From Pseudomonadales bacterium (lineage in GTDB: Bacteria; Pseudomonadota; Gammaproteobacteria; Pseudomonadales; Ketobacteraceae): a stretch of DNA of 33,187 nucleotides. Below are positions 16,527 to 25,488 of the stretch, in pieces (the first letter of the stretch is position 1; each line of letters opens with the position of its first letter). The stretch is from contig JAKSAW010000089.1 in assembly GCA_022361455.1 (NCBI GenBank), positions 1 to 33,187 on the forward strand, written 5' to 3'. Both the position numbers and the translations under genes were made by a program. The notes under the pieces are model-generated. The model ran no database searches and was not told where the DNA came from. It was given only the letters and a program-made list of their open reading frames with translations.

Positions 16527-17363
16527 ATGATCCCTCAAAGCAGACTACTGACACCAAAGAATCTTATCGTGGATCTACTTCGCATGACGCGACAGCGTTC
16601 CGTATCGAGCAAGTCTTTAATCGACTCAGGGGAGCTGTTTGGATTTAACGCAAACTCCATTCGCGTGGCATTAACGCGACTGGTGTCCAACGGTATCTTG
16701 GAAAGCGATGCTCGCGGCTATTATCGAATGGCAAAAAAAACTGACCCCATCAGCGCCTACATCGAAGACTGGCGTTTAGGTGAAGAAAGATTAAAGCCCT
16801 GGGAATGTAACGAGTGGTTTATCTGCCACTTACCGAAAAAGCCACAACGCTCAGCAAGATCACACAGTGTTAAAGCACTCTCCTTCTTGGGTTTTCGAGA
16901 GGGCTTGGACAATATGTGGGTAAGACCAGCCAACTTACAGTACAGCTTTGAAGAAATCGAAAGCTTACTCTGCCATTTAGGTTTAGAGGCCGCAGCAAAT
17001 TTATTCCTTACTAAAACCGTTAACGAAAAAACCAGCCAACGCTGGCAACATCAATTGTGGAATACTCAATCATTGAGCTATGGCTATCGAGAAAGCTTGG
17101 AAAAAATTGAGACCAGTCTCAAGCAGCTTAAAAAATTAGAAAATCGCGAAGCAATGGCCGAGTCCTTTATTGTTGGTGGTGAGGCAGTTCATATTTTAGT
17201 GAAAGACCCACTATTACCTGAGCAAATATTTAAAACCGAAGAACGCGACGCGCTCCATCAAGCCATGATGCATTACGACGAAGTTGGTCGAGAAATCTGG
17301 GCTAAAGAAGTGAAGCATCTACAAATCAAAGTACCCGCAAGACACTTACGCCTGGTGAAATAA
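16527..17363 (+). CDS. PaaX-family transcriptional regulator
   Basis: This 278-residue protein has an N-terminal winged helix-turn-helix (about 8-68; SIRVALTRLVSNGILESDARGYYRM) and a PaaX-like central/C-terminal region (DWRLGEERLKPW, RALSFLGFREGLDNMWVRP-like stretch). PaaX represses phenylacetate degradation and binds phenylacetyl-CoA. Here there are no paa genes; the next two genes are a desaturase and a thioesterase, so an acyl-CoA effector is an attractive inference. The stop TAA is followed directly by the ATG of the desaturase. No clear Shine-Dalgarno precedes its own ATG, which lies next to a possible operator half site. Confidence 0.85.
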   Translation: MIPQSRLLTPKNLIVDLLRMTRQRSVSSKSLIDSGELFGFNANSIRVALTRLVSNGILESDARGYYRMAKKTDPISAYIEDWRLGEERLKPWECNEWFICHLPKKPQRSARSHSVKALSFLGFREGLDNMWVRPANLQYSFEEIESLLCHLGLEAAANLFLTKTVNEKTSQRWQHQLWNTQSLSYGYRESLEKIETSLKQLKKLENREAMAESFIVGGEAVHILVKDPLLPEQIFKTEERDALHQAMMHYDEVGREIWAKEVKHLQIKVPARHLRLVK

Positions 17364-18308
17364 ATGAAAGTTCAAGATTTTTTAACCAAAGAAGAAATTC
17401 AATCCCTAACCGAACGCAGTGACTTAAAAGCAGCCTGGCTCATTTTTTGTAATTGGTTTTTAATCGCTGCGGGGTTTGCTATACCCTTTCTATGGCCTAG
17501 CATTTTTACTTTGTTACTAAGTATTTTAATTTTAGGTGGGCGACAATTAGGTTTAAGTGTAATCGTACATGATTGTGGTCACCGGGCGTTATTTAAATCC
17601 GCAAAGCTAAACGAGTTTGCAGGTAATTGGTTTGGTGGCTATGCGATTTTTTTAGATATGGATAAATACGCTAAGGGCCACTTAATTCATCATCGTACCG
17701 CTGGAACACATGATGATCCCGACTTACCAAACTATGAAAACTACCCTATTTCACGAGATAGCTTTTATCGAAAAATTTGGCGCGATCTTTCCGGACAAAC
17801 CGCAATAAAACTTGTATCTGCTATCAGCAAAAGCCAATCGGATAGTCGCAGCCGTTCAGCAGAGCAAGTGAAAGACGAACCCAGCAAGCCCAATCACACC
17901 CTGAGAAATAGCTTTATTGTCAATGGTCTAATGATATTGGCGCTTACCCTATTTGCCCATCCGGCGCTGTATCTTTTGTGGGTGGCGGCTTACTTTACTG
18001 TGTACATGTTAGTGTTACGTATACGCCAAATCGCGGAGCATGCCGATGTACCGGATCTTTATGATGGCGACCCAAGAAACAATACACGCACCACTTACAC
18101 CAACCCGCTCACTCGATTGCTGATTGCGCCCAATTTTGTGAACTATCATTTAGAACACCATCTATTGGCATCCGTGCCCGCCTACAACCTTAAACGTTTT
18201 CATTATATGATGAAAAACAAAGGTGCCTATAACGATACCCCCATTGCCAATGGCTATTGGGAAGTCATACAACAGGTGACACAGAAACCACAGGCAACCG
18301 CCAGCTAA
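17364..18308 (+). CDS. Membrane fatty acid desaturase
   Basis: This 314-residue integral membrane di-iron enzyme has all three histidine boxes: HDCGH (69-73), HLIHH (106-110) and HLEHH (262-266), plus His226 in QIAEHAD. Hydrophobic segments at about 27-65 and 183-218 supply the membrane hairpins. The family inserts double bonds or hydroxylates acyl chains using O2 and an electron donor; which carbon and whether the substrate is CoA- or lipid-linked cannot be read. The segment ISKSQSDSRSRSAEQ (154-168) is a low-complexity loop. The start abuts the PaaX-like stop with zero spacing, so translation is probably coupled. Confidence 0.92.
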   Translation: MKVQDFLTKEEIQSLTERSDLKAAWLIFCNWFLIAAGFAIPFLWPSIFTLLLSILILGGRQLGLSVIVHDCGHRALFKSAKLNEFAGNWFGGYAIFLDMDKYAKGHLIHHRTAGTHDDPDLPNYENYPISRDSFYRKIWRDLSGQTAIKLVSAISKSQSDSRSRSAEQVKDEPSKPNHTLRNSFIVNGLMILALTLFAHPALYLLWVAAYFTVYMLVLRIRQIAEHADVPDLYDGDPRNNTRTTYTNPLTRLLIAPNFVNYHLEHHLLASVPAYNLKRFHYMMKNKGAYNDTPIANGYWEVIQQVTQKPQATAS

Positions 18309-18339
18309 ACGTTTAATTCAATGATAGGAAGTAGTATTC

Positions 18340-18750
18340 ATGTCCACCCAGATGACCGTTGAAGAGATGCAATCATTTATCGAAAAGGCATTTAAAAAAT
18401 GCACTATTCGAGTGGTTGAGCTGGGGGACATGTATTCTCTGATTGAACAAGAGACCGATGACTATAACTTGCGCCCTGGCGGCACCGTATCTGGGCCGAC
18501 GTTAATGACCTTAGCAGACACTGGTCTGTATACGGCGCTGCTGGCACAAATCGGTCCGGTAGCGTTGGCAGTAACAACCAACCTCAATATCAACTTTCTA
18601 AGAAAACCCGAACCAGGGCTTATTAGAGCAGAAACAAAACTACTAAAACTGGGAAAACGCTTAGCGGTTGGTGAAGTGACCATTACCAGTAACAACGACC
18701 CCGATCCGGTGGCACATGTAACCGGCACCTATTCTATTCCACCCAGATAA
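18340..18750 (+). CDS. PaaI-like hotdog-fold thioesterase
   Basis: The 136-residue protein matches a single hotdog domain. The active-site region is RPGGTVSGPTLMTLADTGLY, in which Gly-Gly and the Asp of LADT correspond to the catalytic loop and helix of PaaI/YbaW-type acyl-CoA thioesterases. VTTNLNINFLRKP is the following core strand. It would hydrolyse an acyl-CoA, typically as a tetramer. An AGGAAG lies about 10 nt before the ATG. It sits 31 bp after the desaturase on the same strand, completing a regulator-desaturase-thioesterase set. Its stop is 4 bp from the convergent next gene. Confidence 0.88.
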   Translation: MSTQMTVEEMQSFIEKAFKKCTIRVVELGDMYSLIEQETDDYNLRPGGTVSGPTLMTLADTGLYTALLAQIGPVALAVTTNLNINFLRKPEPGLIRAETKLLKLGKRLAVGEVTITSNNDPDPVAHVTGTYSIPPR

Positions 18751-18754
18751 GATC

Positions 18755-19156
18755 TTAATCGCTATTAGACAGCGATACCCTTTTGGTCACTTTGTAAGCC
18801 AGGATTCCCAAAGCAATCACGGGGATCCAGTGGCCAACGGCCTCTTGATTACGTCCGGGATCAAAATACATCAACACCAGATGACACAACAAAGCCACGT
18901 ATAAAAACCACATCCCCATCACCATGGCACCCGAGGGCGCTCGTAACACCATGTAAGACATAGTTGCCGCAGACATCGCCAAGGTGGTTAACAATGGCGC
19001 TGTCCAACGCACCTTAAATTGCAACCAACCATCGGGCAAAACTGACCGATCCAGATTAAACAGCCACCACCACTCGTAGCTTGCCCATGCAGCATGGAAC
19101 ACTGCCAGAAAAGCAAACAATGCAATAAAGCCTTTATTAGCCAAATAGTGGGACAA
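18755..19156 (-). CDS. Small membrane protein, unknown function (TTG start)
   Basis: The frame is open back to an ATG at 19318. Its first 54 residues are basic and polar, unlike the hydrophobic rest, and have no ribosome site. A TTG at 19156 has GGAGA 6 nt upstream and gives a 133-residue protein starting at SHYLANKGF after the initiator. That product has four hydrophobic helices (roughly 8-30, 50-72, 76-95, 105-122) and an aromatic WASYEWWWLF segment. No family is recognised. It converges with the thioesterase gene. The START-domain gene begins divergently about 240 bp away. Confidence 0.6.
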   Translation of the reverse strand: MSHYLANKGFIALFAFLAVFHAAWASYEWWWLFNLDRSVLPDGWLQFKVRWTAPLLTTLAMSAATMSYMVLRAPSGAMVMGMWFLYVALLCHLVLMYFDPGRNQEAVGHWIPVIALGILAYKVTKRVSLSNSD

Positions 19157-19399
19157 ATTGATTCTCCATCTATACCCAGAAAAGCTGAGTGTACTCTTTC
19201 GCCGCAAAGTGTAACAGCGTATTATCGCGCCGCGCTGAGCACCCTGATTTAGCTCAGTACTCGGGGTAAAAAGCCGGCATTTTGTACTACAGTTTAGTGA
19301 ATAGTCCTTTTGGACCATTCAAAAGCAACGGCGGATTATTATTATTAACCTCATCAAGCGGGTTCATAGCTCACTTGATTTAGCAGGGAAATACAAGAC

Positions 19400-20020
19400 A
19401 TGGCACGACACACTTCTTTTGGTGATAACTGGAAACTCGAAAAGAAAGATAGCGAAGTAAGCGCATATACAACCACTGTTCCTGGTTCAGAGTTTCGCGC
19501 TTATAAGATCGAAGCTATCGCCGAGTCAACACTCACAGGCATTATTGCCCATCAAAAAGACGCGGCCAACTTTCCCAAGTGGATGGACGGTGTTAAATCT
19601 TCAGAATGCTTTAAAGACACTGGAGATGCTTATTACACACATTCTATTGCACCTGCACCTTGGCCTGTAAAAGATCGTGATTCTGTTGTGGAATCATTAA
19701 TTACACAGGATCCAGATACATTAGAAGTAAACATACGCTTTACTGCTAAGAATGAATTACGCAAACCTGTGAAAGGTTGCGAACGTGTTGCCACAATTAA
19801 TGGGGAGTGGATCTTTATTCCCATCTTAGAAAACGGCAACGCTACCGGCAAAGTAAAAGTTGCCTATATCAACCACGTTAATCCGGGTGGAAAAGTTCCG
19901 GGTTGGTTAGCAAATAACTTTGCGATAGATGTACCGTTTAATACCATTAAAGGTTTGCTAAAAGTGGTGAAAGAACCACAGTATCAAAAAGCAACCATGG
20001 ACTTTATTAAAGAACCTTAA
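19400..20020 (+). CDS. START-domain lipid-binding protein
   Basis: This 206-residue protein is essentially one START domain of normal length. Visible features are an N-terminal WKLEKKDSEVSAYTTTVPGSEFRAYK strand region (key W, K, Y), FPKWMDGVKSSE, the APWPVKDRDSVV motif common to bacterial START proteins, and a C-terminal helix. START domains bind lipids or sterols in a hydrophobic tunnel. No signal peptide is visible, so it is probably cytoplasmic. AGGGAAA precedes the ATG. It lies near the desaturase cluster but has its own start and a strong terminator, so a lipid link is only inference. Confidence 0.88.
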   Translation: MARHTSFGDNWKLEKKDSEVSAYTTTVPGSEFRAYKIEAIAESTLTGIIAHQKDAANFPKWMDGVKSSECFKDTGDAYYTHSIAPAPWPVKDRDSVVESLITQDPDTLEVNIRFTAKNELRKPVKGCERVATINGEWIFIPILENGNATGKVKVAYINHVNPGGKVPGWLANNFAIDVPFNTIKGLLKVVKEPQYQKATMDFIKEP

Positions 20021-20083
20021 TGGTTAGTAACAAAATCCGAATCCCGAGCCCTTCTAAAGGAAATCCCTTTAAAAGGTAGTTTA

Positions 20084-20112
20084 GGGCGAGCCACAAGCTC
20101 GCCCATTTTTTT
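20084..20112 (+). terminator. Strong intrinsic terminator after START gene
   Basis: GGGCGAGC (20084-20091) pairs with GCTCGCCC (20097-20104) around a 5-nt loop, followed by ATTTTTTT. A weaker TAAAGG/CCTTTA hairpin lies upstream at about 20055-20071. Confidence 0.9.
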
Positions 20113-20145
20113 GCCTGTTAGTTTTGTATCGAAGGCAACACTAGT

Positions 20146-21312
20146 CTAGACAGAAAAAGCCGCCATTAAACGCTCTACTAACCAAAACCCGCCCATCAAA
20201 ACGACTAGTACGGAACAAACTTTAGAAAAACCCAATGTCGGCCATCGACGATATAGCCAGCTTAAAAACGGAAACGCCACAATAACCGCAAGCAGTTGAC
20301 CGGCTTCCACGCCTAGATTGAAGAACAAGAGTGCACTGGCCACCTGATCTCCCAAGCCAATTTCTTTTAAAACATAAGAAAAGCCGAAACCATGAATCAA
20401 GCCAAAGAAGAAGGTGACAATAACGCGACGCTTCCAGGGAGTTACCAATGGTGTCGCCGCGCTTGCTCCTCGCATTTCCACCAAGTTCTCTATCCCCACA
20501 TAAACAATACTTAACGCTATCACTGCTTCTACCCATATCGCCGGCAACGTCAGCAAATCGAATACAGCAACCGCCAAAGTAATAGAATGAGCAATGGTAA
20601 AAGAAGTCACCATAATAGCCAGTTGTTTAAAACCTAATGGCAGTAACAATAACGCCAGCAGGAACAACATATGATCGAATCCCAACAAGATGTGTTCTAT
20701 TCCCAATGGGAAATAATTGGGTTGGGCTTTCAGCTGAAAATCTGAATTTGGATCAGTCTCAAAATTATTATCGAGAGTAACTTTCCACTCTTTGATGGTT
20801 TCTTTAACCGGTATATGAACAAAGGTTTGATCGGCCGAAAACACTAAAGAGACATATTTGCCACCCATAGAAACACGGGTAAAGTTCTCATGATTCTTAA
20901 ACTCATCAACGAACAACTTATAGCGAATTTCAAGATTATCCAGTGGCTTTCGGCAATCATATAAATGGATAAACTGCGCTGACTGCACCCTAGTAATCTC
21001 TTTACGATCTTGCTCGATCAAATCACATATTTGCTGATCGTTTAGCACAACGAAACCATCGCCAATGCGCCCCTCAATCTCCCCCTGAGTCACCTTGGCT
21101 CGTTCTGCCTCCTCGAATAACTCCTGAATACTATCGGTGGGCAAGGTATAAACAACCTTTACCTGGCTATTCCCTACTTGAATGCTGGTATCGGTGATAC
21201 CAGCTAAATGCGCCCACACCACATTCGAGGTAAATAGAAACCAAAGACACACCGTGACTAATGTTTGCACCAATCGCTTGATGAACGCCTTTTGCTGCTC
21301 TAATCCGTTCAT
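20146..21312 (-). CDS. HupE/UreJ_2-family membrane protein with large periplasmic domain
   Basis: The 388-residue protein has a signal-like N-terminus (about 12-34, ending VVWA-H) and an extracytoplasmic region of about 165 residues with two cysteines (near 96 and 120). A C-terminal membrane half with about six helices then carries HupE-type motifs: GIEHILLGFDHMLFLL, FTIAHSITL and FFGLIHGFGFSYVL. The conserved His/Asp residues of these motifs are thought to handle Ni or other metal ions in HupE/UreJ proteins. No hydrogenase or urease genes are nearby, so the cargo is unknown. It is divergent from the phosphoesterase and converges on the terminator at 20084. Confidence 0.85.
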   Translation of the reverse strand: MNGLEQQKAFIKRLVQTLVTVCLWFLFTSNVVWAHLAGITDTSIQVGNSQVKVVYTLPTDSIQELFEEAERAKVTQGEIEGRIGDGFVVLNDQQICDLIEQDRKEITRVQSAQFIHLYDCRKPLDNLEIRYKLFVDEFKNHENFTRVSMGGKYVSLVFSADQTFVHIPVKETIKEWKVTLDNNFETDPNSDFQLKAQPNYFPLGIEHILLGFDHMLFLLALLLLPLGFKQLAIMVTSFTIAHSITLAVAVFDLLTLPAIWVEAVIALSIVYVGIENLVEMRGASAATPLVTPWKRRVIVTFFFGLIHGFGFSYVLKEIGLGDQVASALLFFNLGVEAGQLLAVIVAFPFLSWLYRRWPTLGFSKVCSVLVVLMGGFWLVERLMAAFSV

Positions 21313-21476
21313 TTATCTAACACTTCCTATTGTTGCCTTAATTGTTACTTTAACCAGCTAATGACTTATTAATTGATTAGTCACTGCACTTCAGTTCGTC
21401 ATAATCTAAAGGTATAATTAGCACTTTCGTACCATTATTATAATTTTTTATTTACGTTTTTAAGACGATTGCCGCT

Positions 21477-23006
21477 ATGACTTTGCCCCTAATAAAACCC
21501 AGAGCTCTGCTTATCAACAATCTGTTGAATCAACCGCTAGCAACCTTTCCTAACAGCTGTGAGCACTATTTGCCCAAACTTAAAATCATTGCAATGCTGT
21601 CATTGCTCGTGTTTTCAGCCTACTTCAGCAAGTCAGCAGTTGCTGAGCCATTTCGCTTTGCAGTGCTGCCCGACACCCAAATCTACAGCTGGGGGTTATT
21701 TCGTGACGATGCCCCTTACCCCGACGATGCCTATACCGTGACTGATCCAGAAGGCACCTTTCCTTACTTTTTGGACCAAACAGAATGGCTTGCTGCTAAC
21801 GCCCAAGATATGGGTATTAAGCACGTCATCCACTTAGGCGATATCGTCCAGAATCCTCTGGAAGTTCCTGAATGGGAACGTGCCAAACAAGCCATGAGCG
21901 TGCTAGACAATGCCGGTATTAGCTATGGCACCGCCGTTGGCGGCCATGATGTAGACGGCGAAAACTTCGACAACTACCTGCATTACTTTGGCCCTCAGCA
22001 CTACCAGCACCAGCCTTGGTATGGCCATTCTCCCAGTGGAAAAAGTAACTACCAGCTAATTCCCCACGAGGACAAGCAGTTTATCTTTATCAACGTAGCA
22101 ATCAACACCCCAATTGAGGAAGTGAATTGGGCAATGGATGTGCTAAGCCAACACCACGACAAGTTCGCCATTATTTCTACCCATAAATATGTGTGGGATT
22201 ATCGACTCGCTAGCGGTCGTTACGGTGGCAAAGTGAAGCGAGGTGTGTTGTTTGGTCAAACCCTCTTCGGCAGCGATTTTGACCAACAAGACTTTTACGA
22301 AACCTTAATCGCCAAGCACCCTAACGTGCTAATGGTCATGGCTGGCCATGTCCATGGTTCCATGACTCGCAACGATGGTCGCAATGGCGCAAATTTACCA
22401 GTTCTAGAAATTCTCGCGGATTTCCAAGATGGACGTAATGGTGGTGATGGCTACCTAAGAATTTATGAACTGGATTTAGATAACAACAAACTCATCGGGC
22501 AAACCTATTCACCTAGCACTGATCGTTATCGAACTTTTTTTGAAGAGTTTGTCGATTCCATAAAAGTGGTTAGTCACAATTTGTTGGTGGATAACGATAT
22601 TCCTGAAATACTGGCCAACATAGGCCTGTCACGACTTAAAGCCGATGTAGTACCAGGTCGCAACATCGTGGCGGAACATCCAGAATATCAAGCAAATACT
22701 GAATACTATGATCAATTGTTGGCAGATCTTTATGGAGGTGAAGTGCCACCGCATATAGGTCGAATTGATGAGTGGGAAGCGCTGTGGATGCTATCCTATG
22801 GCAACAAAGACAATCCCACCGATTATTCAGAAAACTTTCGCCGCCCCCAGTTCGAGTATGAGATAGACTTCGACGCATATCTAGAAGGCAAGCTTGTAAA
22901 GCCGAATCCCTTCCGATTAGCCATTCAGGGATTTTTCGAAGCCATTGAAGGGTTAAAATCAATGCTAGTGGATGGGGCTATTCTGTTAGGATTCTATTAC
23001 AAATAA
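21477..23006 (+). CDS. Secreted calcineurin-like metallophosphoesterase
   Basis: The protein (509 residues from the ATG) carries metal motifs in order: LPDTQIY (Asp66), HLGDIVQ (Asp122), GGHD (156-159), STHKY, and MAGHVHG. The third motif is normally GNHD; here Gly replaces the metal-bridging Asn. A signal peptide is clear only from about residue 33 (PKLKIIAMLSLLVF, cleavage near AVA-EP). A TTG at 21570, in frame with GAG 6 nt upstream, may be the true start and would give a normal signal peptide. A Ca- or Mn-dependent phosphodi/monoesterase of the periplasm or cell surface is likely. The C-terminal 140 residues match nothing I know. Confidence 0.87.
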   Translation: MTLPLIKPRALLINNLLNQPLATFPNSCEHYLPKLKIIAMLSLLVFSAYFSKSAVAEPFRFAVLPDTQIYSWGLFRDDAPYPDDAYTVTDPEGTFPYFLDQTEWLAANAQDMGIKHVIHLGDIVQNPLEVPEWERAKQAMSVLDNAGISYGTAVGGHDVDGENFDNYLHYFGPQHYQHQPWYGHSPSGKSNYQLIPHEDKQFIFINVAINTPIEEVNWAMDVLSQHHDKFAIISTHKYVWDYRLASGRYGGKVKRGVLFGQTLFGSDFDQQDFYETLIAKHPNVLMVMAGHVHGSMTRNDGRNGANLPVLEILADFQDGRNGGDGYLRIYELDLDNNKLIGQTYSPSTDRYRTFFEEFVDSIKVVSHNLLVDNDIPEILANIGLSRLKADVVPGRNIVAEHPEYQANTEYYDQLLADLYGGEVPPHIGRIDEWEALWMLSYGNKDNPTDYSENFRRPQFEYEIDFDAYLEGKLVKPNPFRLAIQGFFEAIEGLKSMLVDGAILLGFYYK

Positions 23007-23042
23007 TCTGGCTTCCCCCCTACAAAACATTTTCATTTACAG

Positions 23043-23071
23043 TTGGCTCAAGCGATATAAGCTTGAGCCAA
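23043..23071. terminator. 11-bp stem-loop after phosphoesterase gene
   Basis: TTGGCTCAAGC (23043-23053) and GCTTGAGCCAA (23061-23071) pair perfectly around a 7-nt loop. No U-tract follows on the plus strand, so termination is likely but not certain. Confidence 0.5.
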
Positions 23072-23136
23072 AGGCTGCTATTGCTAAAATATAGATTGAA
23101 CAACACACTTTTGGGTCGTCACCAAATGAGGAAAGC

Positions 23137-24753
23137 ATGGCAAGGCCTCAACAAAGCTTAAGCTGGATATTTCTTCACACCAGTGCAATTTTCATAATAA
23201 TACTTAATTTATTAACGGGATTTCGCTTTGCCATTCTAACGAAACCAGATTTGTTATGGTTCAATGCCATTTTACCTCAAGGCAATCTACATCAATGGCA
23301 CTTTATAGGAGGTTGTGCTCTAACTATTATTGTAATTGCTTATTTAACGCTGCAAATGAGTGAGCAAGCAAAATCGAAGCAGCAACAAACCGCCGCAAAA
23401 CCTGCAAAGCCCCCTTCCGCTCCACGCTTTAGTTTCACCTTTCACAAAGCACTCACATGGTATGTTTATGTCATCACCATCTCAGCCATCGTTACAGGCT
23501 GGCTCATATTTTATGATCAACAACATTTAATCCCCGTCGACGATTTACACTTCATTGTAGCCATCGGGTTTATTAGTTATTTATTGCTTCACGGCGGAAG
23601 CTATTTCATCGAGTATGGAATGGCCGCAATCAAGCGTATTGCTTTGCCAGGACCTTTAACAAGCTTACAGCTTTTGTTTATTGCAGGAATCTTAGTCTTA
23701 ACCTTTATCGGCTGGCGGGCTTGGCTTTATCAACCAATGATTCCGCTACAGGTAAAACAGATCCCAATTAACCACTTCATTCAAATCGATGGCCATGCGA
23801 ATGAAGCTGCATGGCAAGATGCTCCTTCAGTCACTGTACTCACTCACGGCGGCGCGAATTTCGACAAAGGTAAAACCCCCGTCATGATTCGCGCGATGCA
23901 AAATGGTGTTGAAGCCTACTTCCATATTACTTGGCAAGATGCCACTCGAAGCATCAAACACCTACCTCTGGTTAAAACCCAACAAGGCTGGAAGATACGT
24001 CAGAACGGATTTCACCAATTCGATGAACAGACCTTCTATGAAGATAAGTTTGCAGTCATGCTTTCGCAGCAATGCGGGTCCGCCGCTGACGGAAGCATTC
24101 ATTTAGGTACAAAGCCAATTTCTTCTAAGCCGAGCAATTGGCATGGCAAGGGTTATCACTACACCGAAGACAATTCCATAAAAGACCTTTGGCATTGGAA
24201 AGCAGTAAGAACTAACGACATGCTGCTTGCGGATGATAACTTTTTTGGCCCCCCAGCAACCACCGCTACAGGTCAACGCCGGTACACTGCAGGTTACGTT
24301 GCCGACGGCAAAGAGTCCGGCGCTTATGTGATGAATTGGCTGTGGTACAAGCAAGACATCATCACGCCTAAAAGAATCCCTAAAGACCCAAAATATATTG
24401 CCGAGTATCAAATAGAAAACGCTATTCCAAAAACACTGCCTTGGGTAATTTCTTGGTTTGACTACGAACCCTATCAGTTAGAAAAGGATCATTACCCATT
24501 AGGAACCATCATGCCCTCAGTAATGTATCGCTCCAACCGCTTTGAAGGGGATAGAGCAGATGTGCGTGCTAGAGGAGAATGGAAAAATGGTGTTTGGTCG
24601 CTAGAACTATCGCGGCGTCTCGATACTAAATCTAAAAACGATGTCGCTATCGAGGATGGCACCTGCTTATGGGTATCCGCTTTTGATCAAAGCCAAATAG
24701 CTCATACCCGGCATCATCAAGCTATAAAATTAACCATAAGCGAATCGCCATGA
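23137..24753 (+). CDS. Cytochrome b561-like / ethylbenzene-dehydrogenase-gamma-like fusion
   Basis: The 538-residue protein has an N-terminal four- to five-helix membrane domain (1-200) with heme-ligand-like histidines (FLHTSA, LHQWHF, DDLHF, LLLHGG), resembling a di-heme cytochrome b561. An EB_dh-type beta-sandwich follows (about 210-535), starting HFIQIDGHANEAAW and including FHITWQDATRS, FYEDKFAVML and W-rich loops. The gamma subunit of ethylbenzene and DMSO-type dehydrogenases binds a b heme in this fold. A fusion would pass electrons across the membrane between a quinone pool and an external heme. No molybdenum subunit is present nearby. A GAGGAAA precedes the ATG. It overlaps the next gene by 4 bp. 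Confidence 0.82.
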   Translation: MARPQQSLSWIFLHTSAIFIIILNLLTGFRFAILTKPDLLWFNAILPQGNLHQWHFIGGCALTIIVIAYLTLQMSEQAKSKQQQTAAKPAKPPSAPRFSFTFHKALTWYVYVITISAIVTGWLIFYDQQHLIPVDDLHFIVAIGFISYLLLHGGSYFIEYGMAAIKRIALPGPLTSLQLLFIAGILVLTFIGWRAWLYQPMIPLQVKQIPINHFIQIDGHANEAAWQDAPSVTVLTHGGANFDKGKTPVMIRAMQNGVEAYFHITWQDATRSIKHLPLVKTQQGWKIRQNGFHQFDEQTFYEDKFAVMLSQQCGSAADGSIHLGTKPISSKPSNWHGKGYHYTEDNSIKDLWHWKAVRTNDMLLADDNFFGPPATTATGQRRYTAGYVADGKESGAYVMNWLWYKQDIITPKRIPKDPKYIAEYQIENAIPKTLPWVISWFDYEPYQLEKDHYPLGTIMPSVMYRSNRFEGDRADVRARGEWKNGVWSLELSRRLDTKSKNDVAIEDGTCLWVSAFDQSQIAHTRHHQAIKLTISESP

Positions 24754-25388
24754 TTAAAAGACTATTAATAGTAATAGGCATTGTCGGTGTGCTTTTAGGT
24801 TATGCAGCCTTAAACCCCTTTGCTCCAGGCACACCTCCAACCAATATCCGCTGGATAAAAATTGATAACCAAGGAAATCAGCTTAAAGCGTGGGATGGGC
24901 CATGGGCCTGCGTTTACGATAAAAGTACCAAGCTCCTATGGGAAGTTAAAACAGATATGGAAACTATCCACGATGGGTATTGGTCATATTCCTGGTTTAA
25001 TGGCGATTTAGGTGCTGCTAACAAAGGCGATTGTTATTTTGAAGAAGAACGCTGTGACACCAACGATCTAATCCGCCGCACCAATCAGCAACTGCTTTGT
25101 GGCCTGGACCAATGGCGATTACCCTCTGAAAAGGAACTCATGTCTCTGGTTTATCACAAAGGCAAGCCAGGTGACCCCACCATTGCCAAAGATTATTTTC
25201 CCCAAACAAAACGCGGTGACTATTGGACAAGCGCTTCACAACAGCCATTAAAAGGCGCGTTTAAGCATCTAGGTACCGGAGCCACCGCCATTAACTTTAT
25301 TCGTGGTACCAAAGCAAACATTCCCTATAGGAATGCTGCTTTCGTAAGGTTGGTACATTCCGGCTTTGAGCTGCCTGTCACCCGCTAG
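24750..25388 (+). CDS. DUF1566 (Lcl C-terminal-like) exported protein
   Basis: The 212-residue protein starts with a hydrophobic helix (about 4-20, signal anchor or signal peptide) and carries a DUF1566 domain: TKLLWEVKTD, the cysteine-containing CGLDQWRLPSEKELMSLV block, DYWTSASQ and FVRLVHSG. Cysteines at GDCYFEEERCD and LLCG may form disulfides outside the membrane. The family is a sulfatase-modifying-factor/C-type-lectin-like fold with unknown function. Its ATG overlaps the stop of the cytochrome fusion gene, so the two are translationally coupled and probably work together. Confidence 0.82.
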   Translation: MIKRLLIVIGIVGVLLGYAALNPFAPGTPPTNIRWIKIDNQGNQLKAWDGPWACVYDKSTKLLWEVKTDMETIHDGYWSYSWFNGDLGAANKGDCYFEEERCDTNDLIRRTNQQLLCGLDQWRLPSEKELMSLVYHKGKPGDPTIAKDYFPQTKRGDYWTSASQQPLKGAFKHLGTGATAINFIRGTKANIPYRNAAFVRLVHSGFELPVTR

Positions 25389-25488
25389 CCCTGCGCACAG
25401 CTAAATTGCCATAATTCATCATAATCTGTCCCCATTGTGGCTGTTATTACCCAGTATCCTGAGTAAAAATACAAGCAGAGGACAGATC

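Noticed and set aside
20222..20536. Alternative minus-strand ORF inside the HupE/UreJ gene
   Set aside because: Out-of-frame shadow; the conserved HupE motifs are in the longer frame.
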